From: Pseudarthrobacter sp. NIBRBAC000502772
Lineage (GTDB): Bacteria; Actinomycetota; Actinomycetes; Actinomycetales; Micrococcaceae
NCBI RefSeq assembly: GCF_006517235.1
Contig: NZ_CP041188.1
Coordinates: 434,001 to 498,000, forward strand
Reading direction: 5' to 3'
DNA length: 64,000 nucleotides
The stretch's first letter is position 1. Every line of letters starts with the position of its first letter. The notes under the pieces were generated by a model, which worked only from the letters and a program-made list of their open reading frames with translations, had not been told where the DNA came from and ran no database searches. A program made the position numbers and the translations under genes. Below, piece after piece: positions 26,644 to 36,060 of the stretch.

Positions 26644-26655
26644 GAACGGAGAACG

Positions 26656-27963
26656 CTAGTTTTCAGATCCTGGCGCAAGAACTTCCATGATGCGGTTCAG
26701 GTCTTCAACACTGGCGAATTCAATGCTGACACGCCCCTTGCGGACACCCAGGGAAATCTTGACGTTGGTGTCCAAGCGGTCGGACAGCGAGGATGCCAGA
26801 TAGTCCAGGCGCTCATGGCGGGCTCCCGGACGAGGGATATTGTTCTTTGCAGGCTTCGCAGGATCCTGGTAGAGAGTGACGGCCTCTTCGGTTGCCCGAA
26901 CAGACATGCCTTCAGCCACGATCTTCTGGGCGAGGCGTTCCATGGCTGCTGCATCCGGCAGGGCGAGCAGCGCGCGCGCGTGGCCAGCGGAAATAACGCT
27001 GGCCGCCACACGACGCTGAACCAGGGGTGGAAGTTTGAGGAGACGCAGCGTGTTCGAAACCTGGGGACGTGACCGGCCAATGCGGTCCGCAAGCTGCTCG
27101 TGAGTGGTTCCGAAGTCTTCAAGCAGCTGCTGGTAGGCCGCAGCCTCTTCGAGCGGGTTCAACTGGCTGCGGTGCAGGTTCTCCAGCAGTGCATCCCTGA
27201 GGAGGTCATCATCAGTGGTGTCCCGGACAATGGCTGGGATGGTCGCCATCCCGGCCGCCTGTACTGCCCTCCAGCGACGCTCACCCATCACCAGCTCGTA
27301 CGGTTCTCCACCTTCTTCGGTTGAGGTACGAACCACAATTGGCTGGAGGACGCCGATTTCGCGCACGGAGTGGATTAGCTCCGCCATGTCATCGTCATCG
27401 AAGACTGAGCGGGGCTGTTTGCGGTTCGGATGGATGTCGGTGACCGGAATCTCGGCAAACCGCACGCCGGGGACTTCCACGAGGTCAACACCGTTATCCG
27501 GCGTACTGCTCTGGGACTCAGACACCTCGGACACAGACTCGCCAGTCGCGCCTTCAACTGGCGTGGGCGAACCATCCACCGTTGATGTAGTTGCACCGCC
27601 CTTTGCAGGAGCTTTCGCGGGAGCCTTGGCGGGAGCATTTGCGGCCGGCAGCTTCTCTGCTGCCTTGGCCGACGGATTCGCGGGGGAGGCCGTTCTCGGC
27701 GCGGCTGCCTTCTTGGTTACCGATGCGTCGTTGGCCTGGGTCGGCGCGATCGACTCGGAAACAACCGACTCCGAAGATGCAGCATCTGAAGCTGCCCCAC
27801 CATTCCCTGAAGCGTCGTCAGGGGACCCGACTTTCTTACGGCCTTCGGGGAAGAAGAGATCCACGGGCCGCGACGCAGCGCCGCCGTTGCCCGACGCACT
27901 ACCGGCGGAACTTGGAATGAGTGCGCCAAGACCGCGGCCTAGGCCACGTCGCTTTTCGCTCAT
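26656..27963 (-). CDS. parB: Chromosome-partitioning protein ParB
   Basis: The protein has 435 residues. The N-terminal [14 protein letters not shown] motif contacts ParA. The CTPase/ParB motif is seen as G227-E-R-R-W-R-A233, a helix-turn-helix lies near 286-308, and a C-terminal dimerisation segment ends the protein. It binds parS, spreads as a CTP-dependent clamp and loads SMC. Between residues about 17 and 165 there is a long Ala/Pro/Lys/Ser-rich linker, much longer than in most ParB proteins. It is 66 bases from parA on the same strand and sits next to ten parS sites. Confidence 0.96.
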   Translation of the reverse strand: MSEKRRGLGRGLGALIPSSAGSASGNGGAASRPVDLFFPEGRKKVGSPDDASGNGGAASDAASSESVVSESIAPTQANDASVTKKAAAPRTASPANPSAKAAEKLPAANAPAKAPAKAPAKGGATTSTVDGSPTPVEGATGESVSEVSESQSSTPDNGVDLVEVPGVRFAEIPVTDIHPNRKQPRSVFDDDDMAELIHSVREIGVLQPIVVRTSTEEGGEPYELVMGERRWRAVQAAGMATIPAIVRDTTDDDLLRDALLENLHRSQLNPLEEAAAYQQLLEDFGTTHEQLADRIGRSRPQVSNTLRLLKLPPLVQRRVAASVISAGHARALLALPDAAAMERLAQKIVAEGMSVRATEEAVTLYQDPAKPAKNNIPRPGARHERLDYLASSLSDRLDTNVKISLGVRKGRVSIEFASVEDLNRIMEVLAPGSEN

Positions 27964-28029
27964 GGATAAATCCCTCCGATGGAAGAGTCAGATCTTGCCG
28001 GACTCCGGTTGTTGCAGTTCTTGAAGATT

Positions 28030-29103
28030 CTAGCGTTCAGCGATTTCGGCTGCAGCTTCCAGGTAAGACAGGGCTCCACTGGAGGAAGGATCGTACGTCA
28101 TGACGGTTTGCTGGTAGCTCGGAGCTTCTGAAATCCGCACGGAGCGGGGGACTACAGCACCAAGGACCTGCTCGGGGAAGTGGAGGCGAACTTCCGCTGC
28201 CACCTGGGCTGCAAGATTGGTCCGTCCGTCATACATCGTGAGGAGAATAGTGGAGACCACCAGATCCGCATTCAGGTGCTTCTGGATCATCTCAATGTTC
28301 TTGAGGAGCTGACTGAGGCCTTCCAGTGCGTAGTACTCACACTGGATGGGGATAAGGACCTCACCGGCAGCACAGAAGGCATTAACCGTAAGCAACCCGA
28401 GGCTGGGCGGGCAGTCAATGAAGATGTAGTCGAGGCGTTTTTCGCCGTTCTTTGCCCGGGTCTTGGCATAGACATCGATCGCCCGGCGGAGCCGCTGTTC
28501 ACGGGCCACAAGCGAAACAAGCTCAATCTCCGCTCCGGCCAGGTGAATGGTGGCAGGAGCACAAATCAGGTTGCTGATGTCCGGGCAGGGTGCCACGACG
28601 TCAGCAAGAGGGAAATCGTTGATGAGGACGTCGTAGATGCTGTCCACATCGGCATGGTGCTCGACGCCGAGGGCGGTGGAGGCGTTGCCCTGGGGATCGA
28701 TGTCAATGACCAGGACGTTCAGGCCGGCTGCGGCCAGGGCAGCAGCGATGTTCACGGTGGTGGTGGTCTTGCCCACGCCGCCTTTTTGGTTGGACACCGT
28801 GAAGATACGGGTCTTCTCCGGCTTGGGAAGTTTCCGGCCAACCAGCCGTTCGCGGCGCCTGGTCTCGTGCGCGAGTTCCCGGGCGATAGGACTGGAATCG
28901 TCCATGGTGTCCATGACGTTGATCCTGCCTCCCGTTGTTGTTTCACGTGAAACAGAGGCAAGGATTGCCATTTCAGCAACCGGATTAGGGTGACTTTCCC
29001 CTCGTCCGGGCACGGAACCCATACCCATGCCAGCAACTGATCGTGCTGACCCCAAAGACACGAACGGGGGTATCCGTTGTGTGGAGGCTTCGCTACTGGT
29101 CAC
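28030..29103 (-). CDS. parA: Chromosome-partitioning ATPase ParA
   Basis: This Walker-type ATPase has the deviant Walker A motif K107-G-G-V-G-K-T-T, the D-x-D-P-Q-G-N switch and I-D-C-P-P-S Walker B. It forms the nucleoid-bound gradient that moves ParB-parS complexes. The long form (357 residues, GTG at 29103) is given, but its ribosome site is weak. An ATG at 28914 (MDTMDDS), preceded by AGGA, would give 294 residues. With the short start, parS site 11 would lie in the 5' leader; with the long start it encodes V-S-R-E-T. Confidence 0.93.
   Translation of the reverse strand: MTSSEASTQRIPPFVSLGSARSVAGMGMGSVPGRGESHPNPVAEMAILASVSRETTTGGRINVMDTMDDSSPIARELAHETRRRERLVGRKLPKPEKTRIFTVSNQKGGVGKTTTTVNIAAALAAAGLNVLVIDIDPQGNASTALGVEHHADVDSIYDVLINDFPLADVVAPCPDISNLICAPATIHLAGAEIELVSLVAREQRLRRAIDVYAKTRAKNGEKRLDYIFIDCPPSLGLLTVNAFCAAGEVLIPIQCEYYALEGLSQLLKNIEMIQKHLNADLVVSTILLTMYDGRTNLAAQVAAEVRLHFPEQVLGAVVPRSVRISEAPSYQQTVMTYDPSSSGALSYLEAAAEIAER
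28939..28954. other. parS: parS site 11, in the 5' part of parA
   Basis: This exact TGTTTCACGTGAAACA lies 25 bases upstream of the alternative parA start at 28914 and inside the longer frame. ParB binding here could affect parAB expression. Confidence 0.92.
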
Positions 29104-29189
29104 TGGGACACACTCACTCTCGTTCGGCTTTTGCTGCCGTTGTCTAGCCTAACCGCTTCGCCCTGCAGACCAAGGCTACCGGGCCAGGA

Positions 29190-29840
29190 CTAGGAGATCT
29201 TTCGGGACTTGTTAACGACGATCCGTACCACCGTGGTGGGTTCCTCCAGGAGGTTTTCACCGACAGTCACTACAGAGGTCTGGACGCCACCGAGTTTCCG
29301 GATGACCTTCGCTGCTTTTTCGATTTCCTCGCCTGCGCTGCGTCCCTTAATGGCCACAACCTCGCCCTTGCCGGCGAGCAAGGGGATGGTCAGGCCGGCG
29401 AGGTTGCTCAGCGCGGAAACAGCCCGGGCAGTCACAACATCAGCGTCCACCATGCCAACCGCAAGCTCCGCCCGGGTCCGCATCACCGTGACATTTGTCA
29501 GGCCGAGATCGTCCACCACTTCCTGGAGCCAGATCACCCGGCGTTCCAGCGGCTCGATCAGTGTCAGCTGGAGGTCCGGACGCGCGATGGCGAGGCAAAG
29601 TCCGGGAAGTCCGGCTCCGCTTCCGACGTCGGCAACATGGCTGCCGTGCGCGATCTCGCTTTCGATAACGGCACAGTTAAGGACGTGCCGGCTCCACAAC
29701 CGTGGGATCTCACGCGGCCCGATCAGCCCGCGTTCGGTTCCCGACGTGGCCAGGTGCTCCACGTAGCGTTTGGCCAGGTCCAGGCGGTCACCGAAAATCT
29801 TCTCGGCCGCCAGCAATTCTGCTGCCGTGATGTCAACCAT
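29190..29840 (-). CDS. rsmG: 16S rRNA (guanine-N7) methyltransferase RsmG (GidB)
   Basis: This 216-residue Rossmann-fold methyltransferase has the SAM-binding D-V-G-S-G-A-G-L-P-G loop and the preceding R-x-x-x-R-H-V-L-N segment typical of RsmG. It methylates G527 of 16S rRNA; its loss is known to give low-level streptomycin resistance in other bacteria. It lies between jag and parA in the conserved leftward operon. Length and order are as expected, and nothing is odd about it. Confidence 0.94.
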   Translation of the reverse strand: MVDITAAELLAAEKIFGDRLDLAKRYVEHLATSGTERGLIGPREIPRLWSRHVLNCAVIESEIAHGSHVADVGSGAGLPGLCLAIARPDLQLTLIEPLERRVIWLQEVVDDLGLTNVTVMRTRAELAVGMVDADVVTARAVSALSNLAGLTIPLLAGKGEVVAIKGRSAGEEIEKAAKVIRKLGGVQTSVVTVGENLLEEPTTVVRIVVNKSRKIS

Positions 29841-29860
29841 GATTAGCGGTTCAGCATTCT

Positions 29861-30427
29861 CTAGTCTGCGGATACTACGATGTGGCGCCCGGCGCCTTCG
29901 CCCTCGGACTCGCTGACGAGTCCCAGGTCAGCCACGGCGTCATGAACGATTTTGCGTTCGTACGCACTCATCGGCTCCAGTGCCACGGCTTTGCCGGACT
30001 CCTTGACCGAAGCTGCTGCATCCTCCGCAATCTTCTGGAGGTGGCCGGCGCGCTGCTCACGGTAGCCGTTGATGTCCAGCACCAGGCGAGAGCGGTTCTC
30101 CGTCGCGGAGAGGACAGCGAGCCGGGTCAGTTCCTGAAGGGCTTCCAGGACTTCGCCGTCTTCGCCGACGAGGCTGTCGAGGCTATCGGTTTCTTCCTCG
30201 GCAACGATGGAAATGTAAGTGCGGCCGTTCCGGACTTCGATGTCGATGTCACCGTCGATGTCCGCGATATCCAGGAGCTCCTCGAGGTAATCGGCAGCAA
30301 CGTCTCCTTCCTCTTCGAGGCGGCTGGCAGCGGATCCCTTGGGGGAAGCATCGGCGTCAGTCGCTGATTCGTCCTGATCGTCAATGATCTCGTCGGAAAG
30401 GGCGTGTTCGGTGCTCTCGGCTGACAT
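29861..30427 (-). CDS. jag: R3H/KH-domain RNA-binding protein (Jag/KhpB)
   Basis: The protein has 188 residues. An acidic N-terminal stretch is followed by a KH-like domain (about residues 50-115) and an R3H domain near the C-terminus (E-R-K-I-V-H-D-A-V-A-D). It is an RNA-binding protein whose gene usually travels with yidC and rnpA. The start codon overlaps the yidC stop by one base. The Jag N-terminal domain of firmicutes is replaced by the acidic segment, as in other actinobacteria. Confidence 0.9.
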   Translation of the reverse strand: MSAESTEHALSDEIIDDQDESATDADASPKGSAASRLEEEGDVAADYLEELLDIADIDGDIDIEVRNGRTYISIVAEEETDSLDSLVGEDGEVLEALQELTRLAVLSATENRSRLVLDINGYREQRAGHLQKIAEDAAASVKESGKAVALEPMSAYERKIVHDAVADLGLVSESEGEGAGRHIVVSAD

Positions 30428-31401
30428 TACTTCTTCTTCCTGTTCTTACGCTGGGGCTGGACGCGCTGTCCCTTTTGCTCGATGATCGCAGCTGCGGCAG
30501 CTGCCTCCGCTTCGGCGTCGGCCTTCTTCCCGCCCAGAATGGGCAGGGCCGGCAGGCCCTTGGCCGCACGGCGTTCGGCGAGTGCCTTGGCGGCGGGGGA
30601 TCCCGGCGTCGGCATGCGGCGGATGACGAAGAACTGCTGCGCCATGGTCCAGAGGTTGGTGGTGGTCCAGTAGATGAGGACACCGATGGGGAAGTTGATG
30701 CCACCCACACCGAACACGACGGGCAGGATGTAGAGCATCATCTTCTGCTGGCGCATGAACGGGCTGGCCATGGCCTCTTCAGACATGTTCTTGGCCATGA
30801 TCTGCTTCTGCGTGATGAACTGCGACGCTGTCATGGCCAGGATCATCACGATCGACAGGATCCACACGGCGGTCTGGTTGCCGGCGCCGCCATGCAACAG
30901 GGAAGCGGAAAGCGTAGCCCCGAAGATGCTGGAATCGTCGAACTGCACCACTTGCTCGTGGCTCATGGCACCGATGCCGGCGCCCTTGGTTCGGGCCGCT
31001 GTGATGCCGGACAGAACCTGGAAGAGCGCGAAGAAGAACGGCATCTGGATCAGCATCGGCAAGCAGGCAGAGAACGGGTTGGTTCCGTGCTTCTTGTACA
31101 TGGCCATCTGTTCCTGCGCCATTGCCTGGCGGGAGAGCTGGTCGGTCTTGCCTTTGTACTTGTCCTGGAGTTTCTTCAGGTCCGGCTGCAGCAGCTGCAT
31201 GCCACGCTGCGCCTTGATCTGCTTGACGAATACGGGGATCAGGGCGGCACGGATCACCAGCACCAGCCCGATGATGGACAGCGTCCACGTCCAGCCCGAA
31301 GCCTCAGGCAGCCCGATGCTGCTCAGGCCCTCGTGGAAGCCCACCATGATGATGGAAACCAGCCACTTGAACGGAAACATGATTGTTTCAAAGAAGTCCA
31401 T
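30427..31401 (-). CDS. yidC: Membrane protein insertase YidC
   Basis: This is a 324-residue Oxa1/YidC-family insertase with five hydrophobic segments and the conserved Arg in the first core helix (L-V-I-R-A-A-L-I-P-V). The cytosolic hairpin region M-Q-L-L-Q-P-D-L-K-K-L-Q-D-K-Y is clear. The C-terminus is a Lys/Arg-rich tail that can bind ribosomes. It inserts and folds membrane proteins with or without SecYEG. It lies between yidD and jag in the conserved origin operon. Confidence 0.95.
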   Translation of the reverse strand: MDFFETIMFPFKWLVSIIMVGFHEGLSSIGLPEASGWTWTLSIIGLVLVIRAALIPVFVKQIKAQRGMQLLQPDLKKLQDKYKGKTDQLSRQAMAQEQMAMYKKHGTNPFSACLPMLIQMPFFFALFQVLSGITAARTKGAGIGAMSHEQVVQFDDSSIFGATLSASLLHGGAGNQTAVWILSIVMILAMTASQFITQKQIMAKNMSEEAMASPFMRQQKMMLYILPVVFGVGGINFPIGVLIYWTTTNLWTMAQQFFVIRRMPTPGSPAAKALAERRAAKGLPALPILGGKKADAEAEAAAAAAIIEQKGQRVQPQRKNRKKK

Positions 31402-31417
31402 ACGATATCCCTATTCG

Positions 31418-31813
31418 TCAGGCCGCAAGGCGGCCTTCTCCATCAGTCTGAGCAGCCAGGTACTTGTCCGGGTTGTTCAGCACAACAATTGTGGGGGTCC
31501 GGTGATCGGGCCAGTGGCGGTGGCCGGCGGGGACATGGTCCACACCGCCGGCATTCCACGGATGGCAGCGCACAAGGCGACGGGCCGCAAGCCAGCTGCC
31601 CTTCACCGCCCCGTGGACAGTGATCGCCTCAAGGGCGTACGCGGAGCAGGAAGGAAAGAAACGGCAGACCTGGCCATACAAGGGAGAAATCACCTTGCGG
31701 TAGGCCATCAGCAGCAGAATAAGAATGTTTCTGGGCAGGTTCCAGAGGAAGGTGCCCACGGTGGCAGCAACAGGATGAAGGTAGTGGACGACGGCGGCAG
31801 TTACCTTACGCAC
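31418..31813 (-). CDS. yidD: Membrane protein insertion efficiency factor YidD
   Basis: This 131-residue protein of the YidD (UPF0161) family contains the signature Y-R-K-V-I-S-P-L-Y-G, C-R-F-F-P-S-C-S-A-Y-A and R-C-H-P-W-N-A-G-G. The family assists YidC/Sec insertion at the inner face of the membrane. The gene overlaps rnpA by eight bases and precedes yidC, as usual. The C-terminal 35 residues beyond the core are variable. Confidence 0.93.
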   Translation of the reverse strand: MRKVTAAVVHYLHPVAATVGTFLWNLPRNILILLLMAYRKVISPLYGQVCRFFPSCSAYALEAITVHGAVKGSWLAARRLVRCHPWNAGGVDHVPAGHRHWPDHRTPTIVVLNNPDKYLAAQTDGEGRLAA

Positions 31814-32216
31814 GCTGTGTCCCTTCCTGTGTTGTACCGGTTGAACCGTTTACAGCAGCCCGCGGAAGGCGGCTGCCCAACCGGCTCATGGTTGATTCCA
31901 GTGCGGCGTTGTAGTCCGCCAGCAGTTGATCCCAGCTGGCGGCAGCGGACGCAGGCAGCGCCCGGACCACTATGGCGAACCCGGTACCGTACTCGCGCAG
32001 CGAGGCAGCACCGGCTTCTCTCAGTCTCCTCTTAACGAGGTTCCTGACCACAGCGTTCCCGACACCTTTGGAAACGATGAACCCGATCCGGCTGGGTTCG
32101 TCGGCAGCAATAGCTGCCGCATATAACACTACGTTCCGGCGTCCATTGCGGACACCGGAACGTACAGTTGTTGAAAAATCGGTTGCAGTCCTCAAACGGT
32201 TACGGGTGGCCAGCAC
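31806..32216 (-). CDS. rnpA: Ribonuclease P protein component
   Basis: This 136-residue basic protein has the RnpA signature G-N-A-V-V-R-N-L-V-K-R-R-L-R-E and the N-terminal R-L-R-T-A-T-D-F segment. With the M1 RNA (not in this window) it matures the 5' ends of tRNAs. It overlaps yidD downstream and lies 41 bases from rpmH. A C-terminal extension of about 15 residues is rich in Thr and Gly. Confidence 0.95.
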   Translation of the reverse strand: MLATRNRLRTATDFSTTVRSGVRNGRRNVVLYAAAIAADEPSRIGFIVSKGVGNAVVRNLVKRRLREAGAASLREYGTGFAIVVRALPASAAASWDQLLADYNAALESTMSRLGSRLPRAAVNGSTGTTQEGTQRA

Positions 32217-32257
32217 CTTAAACTCGCAAAGAAAAGTTAAACCGACGAGTCAGTTAT

Positions 32258-32395
32258 CTAGGCCGACAGTTCGGTGCGGCCCTTGCCACGACGGGCTGCC
32301 AGGATGGCACGGCCGGCACGGGTACGCATACGAAGGCGGAAGCCGTGCTTCTTGGCTCGACGGCGGTTATTCGGCTGAAAAGTCCGCTTGCTCAC
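32258..32395 (-). CDS. rpmH: 50S ribosomal protein L34
   Basis: The 45-residue sequence starts with GTG at 32395 ([19 protein letters not shown]) and ends in G-R-T-E-L-S-A. It is the standard actinobacterial L34. A GGAG ribosome site lies nine bases upstream of the GTG. It is the first gene of the leftward rpmH-rnpA-yidD-yidC-jag-rsmG-parAB series and faces away from dnaA across part of oriC. Confidence 0.97.
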   Translation of the reverse strand: MSKRTFQPNNRRRAKKHGFRLRMRTRAGRAILAARRGKGRTELSA

Positions 32396-32864
32396 GTTAG
32401 TTACTCCAGTGGATCAAAGGTGCGCCCACCCGATCAGTAAAAGGGGAAGAACTGGCCGACGCTAAGTTTTGTATATGCACGCTTCCCCCGGCTGCTCCAA
32501 CGCGGTGCGTCAGAGAGATTCAGAAGGGGCCAAAAAGCGTACACAAAGGACTTCACAACGTTAGGGCAAAATGCCTGCCAGAGTCAAACCGGGGTACCCC
32601 TGCGTCCCTGTCCCCGGCTGTGGTTAACCTGGCCCCACAGCCTGTGGATGAAGTGGCTCACAAGGCCTGTTTTCGAACCACAACGGTGTAATTATCCACA
32701 AGCTACTTCCCAGCTATCTTCTGGCCTTTTGTTCCCCTAGAGTGGCTCAGTAGCCGATTATCCACGGACTGTGCATAACCCTGTGGATGAAGCTGAACCA
32801 GCATCCTGGTTCGGGACTTGGGGCTGCACGTAATGCAGGCACGCAAGTTTTGAGGAACTGATTG
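32396..32864. other. oriC: rpmH-dnaA intergenic region with DnaA boxes (left part of oriC)
   Basis: Six DnaA-box-like 9-mers are visible: TGTGGATGA (32644), TTATCCACA (32693, perfect), TTATCCACG (32758), TGTGCATAA (32770, matches the TTATNCACA consensus on the other strand) and TGTGGATGA (32782), plus partial words nearby. They lie in the last 220 bases before dnaA. The divergent promoters of rpmH and dnaA must be here, but I cannot assign their elements with confidence. Confidence 0.75.
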
Positions 32865-34286
32865 ATGACAGTAGACGAAGCCAACCACGCCAATACTGTC
32901 GGAAGTTCCTGGCGTCGGGTTGTGAGCCTGCTCGAGCAGGACGACCGCGTATCTCCACGGCAGCGGGGCTTTGTCATCCTGGCCCAGGCCCAGGGCCTGA
33001 TCGGATCCACCCTCCTGGTGGCCGTTCCCAACGAACTGACCCGTGAAGTCCTTCAGACCCAGGTCAAGGACGCCCTGGATGACGCCCTGCATAACGTTTT
33101 CTCCGAGGACATCCGCTGCGCGATCGACGTGGACACCGATCTGGTGCCGCTCCACACGGAGCCGGAACCCGTCGTCGAACCTTCCTACTCGCCGGACCAG
33201 CTGATCGAACAGAAGCCGCAGCCGATGCTGCCGAGCACTTCCCACGAGTTCGGCCGGCTGAACCCCAAGTACGTCTTCGATACCTTTGTGATCGGTTCGT
33301 CCAACCGCTTTGCCCATGCAGCTGCCGTGGCCGTGGCCGAAGCGCCCGCCAAGGCCTACAACCCGCTGTTCATCTACGGTGATTCCGGGCTGGGCAAGAC
33401 CCACCTCCTGCACGCGATCGGCCACTATGCCCGCCGCCTGTACAGCGGAATCCGGGTCCGGTACGTGAACTCCGAAGAGTTCACCAACGACTTCATCAAC
33501 TCCATCCGCGATGACGAGGGCGCCAGCTTCAAGACCACGTACCGCAACGTGGACGTGCTGCTGATCGATGACATCCAGTTCCTGGCCGGCAAGGACCGGA
33601 CGCTGGAGGAGTTCTTCCACACGTTCAACTCCCTGCACAACAACAACAAGCAGGTGGTCATCACCTCGGATCTGCCGCCCAAGCAGCTGGCAGGTTTCGA
33701 GGACCGGATGAAGTCCCGCTTCGAGTGGGGCCTCCTCACCGACATCCAGCCGCCCGAGCTCGAAACCCGCATCGCAATCCTGCGGAAGAAGGCCCTCAGC
33801 GAAGGCCTCTCCGCCCCGGACGATGCCCTGGAATACATCGCTTCCAAGATCTCCAGTAACATCCGCGAACTCGAAGGCGCACTGATCCGGGTGACGGCAT
33901 TCGCCAGCCTGAACCGCCAGCCGGTCGATGTTGCGTTGGCTGAGATGGTCCTGAAGGACCTCATCACGGACGACGGCGCCCAGGAAATCACGTCGAGCCA
34001 GATCCTGATCCAGACGGCGGAGTACTTCAAGCTCACCATGGAGGAACTCTGCAGCAAGTCCCGGACCCGCACGCTGGTGACCGCCCGGCAGATCGCCATG
34101 TACCTCTGCCGCGAGCTCACGGATATGTCCCTGCCGAAGATCGGCCAGGAACTCGGCGGCCGCGACCACACCACGGTGATCCACGCGGACCGCAAAATCC
34201 GTGAGCTGATGGCTGAGCGTCGTGTGATCTACAACCAGGTCACCGAACTCACCAACAGGATCAAGCAGCAGCAGCGCAACTCCTGA
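32865..34286 (+). CDS. dnaA: Chromosomal replication initiator DnaA
   Basis: This 473-residue AAA+ initiator has an N-terminal helicase-loading domain, a short variable linker (P-E-P-V-V-E-P), Walker [10 protein letters not shown], Walker [10 protein letters not shown], and the C-terminal DNA-binding domain with the D-H-T-T-V-I-H-A signature. The ATG at 32865 lies eight bases after GAGGAA; a TTG directly before it is in frame but not needed. DnaA boxes flank the gene on both sides, and further unusual clusters lie at 23.9-24.3 and 49.9-51.2 kb. Confidence 0.98.
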   Translation: MTVDEANHANTVGSSWRRVVSLLEQDDRVSPRQRGFVILAQAQGLIGSTLLVAVPNELTREVLQTQVKDALDDALHNVFSEDIRCAIDVDTDLVPLHTEPEPVVEPSYSPDQLIEQKPQPMLPSTSHEFGRLNPKYVFDTFVIGSSNRFAHAAAVAVAEAPAKAYNPLFIYGDSGLGKTHLLHAIGHYARRLYSGIRVRYVNSEEFTNDFINSIRDDEGASFKTTYRNVDVLLIDDIQFLAGKDRTLEEFFHTFNSLHNNNKQVVITSDLPPKQLAGFEDRMKSRFEWGLLTDIQPPELETRIAILRKKALSEGLSAPDDALEYIASKISSNIRELEGALIRVTAFASLNRQPVDVALAEMVLKDLITDDGAQEITSSQILIQTAEYFKLTMEELCSKSRTRTLVTARQIAMYLCRELTDMSLPKIGQELGGRDHTTVIHADRKIRELMAERRVIYNQVTELTNRIKQQQRNS

Positions 34287-34814
34287 GCCGTCGCCTCTAT
34301 ACCTTATTAACAGGTGCGTGTGGATAACCCTGTGGATACTTAAGGGGACAACCGAGCTTAATGGGCTTAAAACCCTTAAGCCGCCTGTGGATCAGCGAAA
34401 ACCCAAAAATTGTTATCCCCATCCACAGCCTGTTTAAAACCTGCGTCACCCACAATCCATGAACAGGGCTTAACCGCTGGATCCTGCGGCCGGATCGAGT
34501 TATCCACAGTATCCACAGCAGTTATTAACACTACTAATCCCAAGAAATTGATTTCCCTCAAATAACAATCTCGATCCGCACCCCGAACCGGCCCAGGCCC
34601 AAGGGCCTCCGGACCCCAGGCGTCCTGACCGGGGATGGGTTAATCAGCCGTCTTCCGGCTAAGCTGTCAGCAGCGCTCCCATCCTCGGGTTTCTTTGTGG
34701 TTCAGCACTCGATGAACCATGCAGGTTCCGTTGTTGGGGCGCCACTACTTTTGGGCTCCCTGTGGGAGTTTCCGGTTCAGACAAGGCAGCAGCAATGAAA
34801 GGCGGCACCCTTCC
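34287..34814. other. oriC: oriC: dnaA-dnaN intergenic region
   Basis: DnaA boxes are seen at 34319 (TGTGGATAA), 34331 (TGTGGATAC, 12 bases on), 34386 (TGTGGATCA), 34413 (TTATCCCCA), 34500 (TTATCCACA) and 34509 (GTATCCACA). An inverted pair CTTAAGGG / CCCTTAAG (34339-34346, 34373-34380) lies among several TTAA words. An AT-rich stretch at about 34519-34570 follows the last boxes and is the best candidate for the unwinding element. The dnaN promoter should lie in the remaining 240 bases. Confidence 0.88.
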
Positions 34815-35939
34815 GTGAAGTTCAGAGTCGAACGGGACGTCCTGGCAGAAGCCGTCACCTGGACAGCCCGGTCGTTGTCTCCGCGGCCGCCGGTTCCAGT
34901 ACTGTCGGGCCTGCTGCTGAAGGCTGAGGCCGGTACGGTCAGCCTCTCAAGCTTTGACTACGAGACCTCCGCACGGCTGGACATCCCCGCGGACATCACC
35001 ACTGAGGGAACCATCCTCGTTTCCGGACGCCTCCTCGCAGACATTTGTCGCAGCCTTCCTTCCGCTCCGGTGGTCGTGGAGACCGATGGCAACAAGGTGA
35101 CGCTGACCTGCCGCCGCAGCAGCTTCCACCTGGCCACCATGCCCGAGGCCGAATACCCGCCGCTGCCTGCGTTGCCCGCCATCAGCGGCACCGTCCCGGG
35201 TGACGCATTCGCCCAGGCTGTGTCCCAGGTGATCATTGCGGCCAGTAAGGATGACACGCTCCCCATCCTGACCGGCGTCCGGATGGAGATCGAGGACGAC
35301 CTCATCACGCTTCTGGCCACCGACCGCTACCGTCTGGCCATGCGCGAAGTGCCGTGGAAGCCCACCACACCGGGAATTTCCACCAGTGCGCTGGTGAAGG
35401 CTAAAACCCTCAACGAGGTGGCTAAGACCCTTGGCAACAGCGGCGACATCAACCTCGCCCTTGCTGACGATGACAGCCGGCTCATCGGTTTCGAAAGCGG
35501 CGGCCGAACCACCACGTCGCTGCTCGTGGATGGCGATTACCCCAAGATCCGCTCGCTGTTCCCGGATTCCACCCCCATCCACGCAACTGTCCAGACGCAG
35601 GAACTTGTGGAAGCCGTCCGCCGTGTGTCGCTGGTGGCCGAACGCAACACCCCGGTACGCCTCGCCTTCACCGAAGGACTGCTGCACCTGGACGCCGGCA
35701 CCGGCGAAGATGCCCAGGCCTCCGAAGAACTCGAAGCCCAGCTCTCCGGTGACGACATCACCGTCGCCTTCAACCCGCACTACCTGGTGGAGGGCCTGAG
35801 CGTCATCGAAACGAAGTACGTCAGGTTCTCCTTCACCACGGCGCCGAAGCCCGCGATGATCACGGCCCAGGCAGACGCCGACGGCGAGGACCAGGACGAC
35901 TACCGTTACCTGGTCATGCCCGTCCGCCTTCCCAACTAG
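34815..35939 (+). CDS. dnaN: DNA polymerase III sliding clamp (beta subunit)
   Basis: This 374-residue clamp with three repeated domains starts K-F-R-V-E-R-D-V-L-A-E-A-V. The GTG at 34815 is preferred because the clamp fold begins there; the frame is open back to 34719 without family resemblance. It forms the ring that holds the replicase on DNA. The C-terminus (Y-R-Y-L-V-M-P-V-R-L) is the normal end with the partner-binding pocket residues. It follows dnaA directly across oriC. Confidence 0.96.
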   Translation: MKFRVERDVLAEAVTWTARSLSPRPPVPVLSGLLLKAEAGTVSLSSFDYETSARLDIPADITTEGTILVSGRLLADICRSLPSAPVVVETDGNKVTLTCRRSSFHLATMPEAEYPPLPALPAISGTVPGDAFAQAVSQVIIAASKDDTLPILTGVRMEIEDDLITLLATDRYRLAMREVPWKPTTPGISTSALVKAKTLNEVAKTLGNSGDINLALADDDSRLIGFESGGRTTTSLLVDGDYPKIRSLFPDSTPIHATVQTQELVEAVRRVSLVAERNTPVRLAFTEGLLHLDAGTGEDAQASEELEAQLSGDDITVAFNPHYLVEGLSVIETKYVRFSFTTAPKPAMITAQADADGEDQDDYRYLVMPVRLPN

Positions 35940-36060
35940 TCCCCACCGCCACCCTCGCCTCGCAAGCTCGGCCAGGGAACCCTGGCGGCGTGGGCCCAGA
36001 CAGTTGATGTCGTTCTGGGCCCCAAAACGACAGCCAACCCCGCGCAGAAAAGAGACCCAC

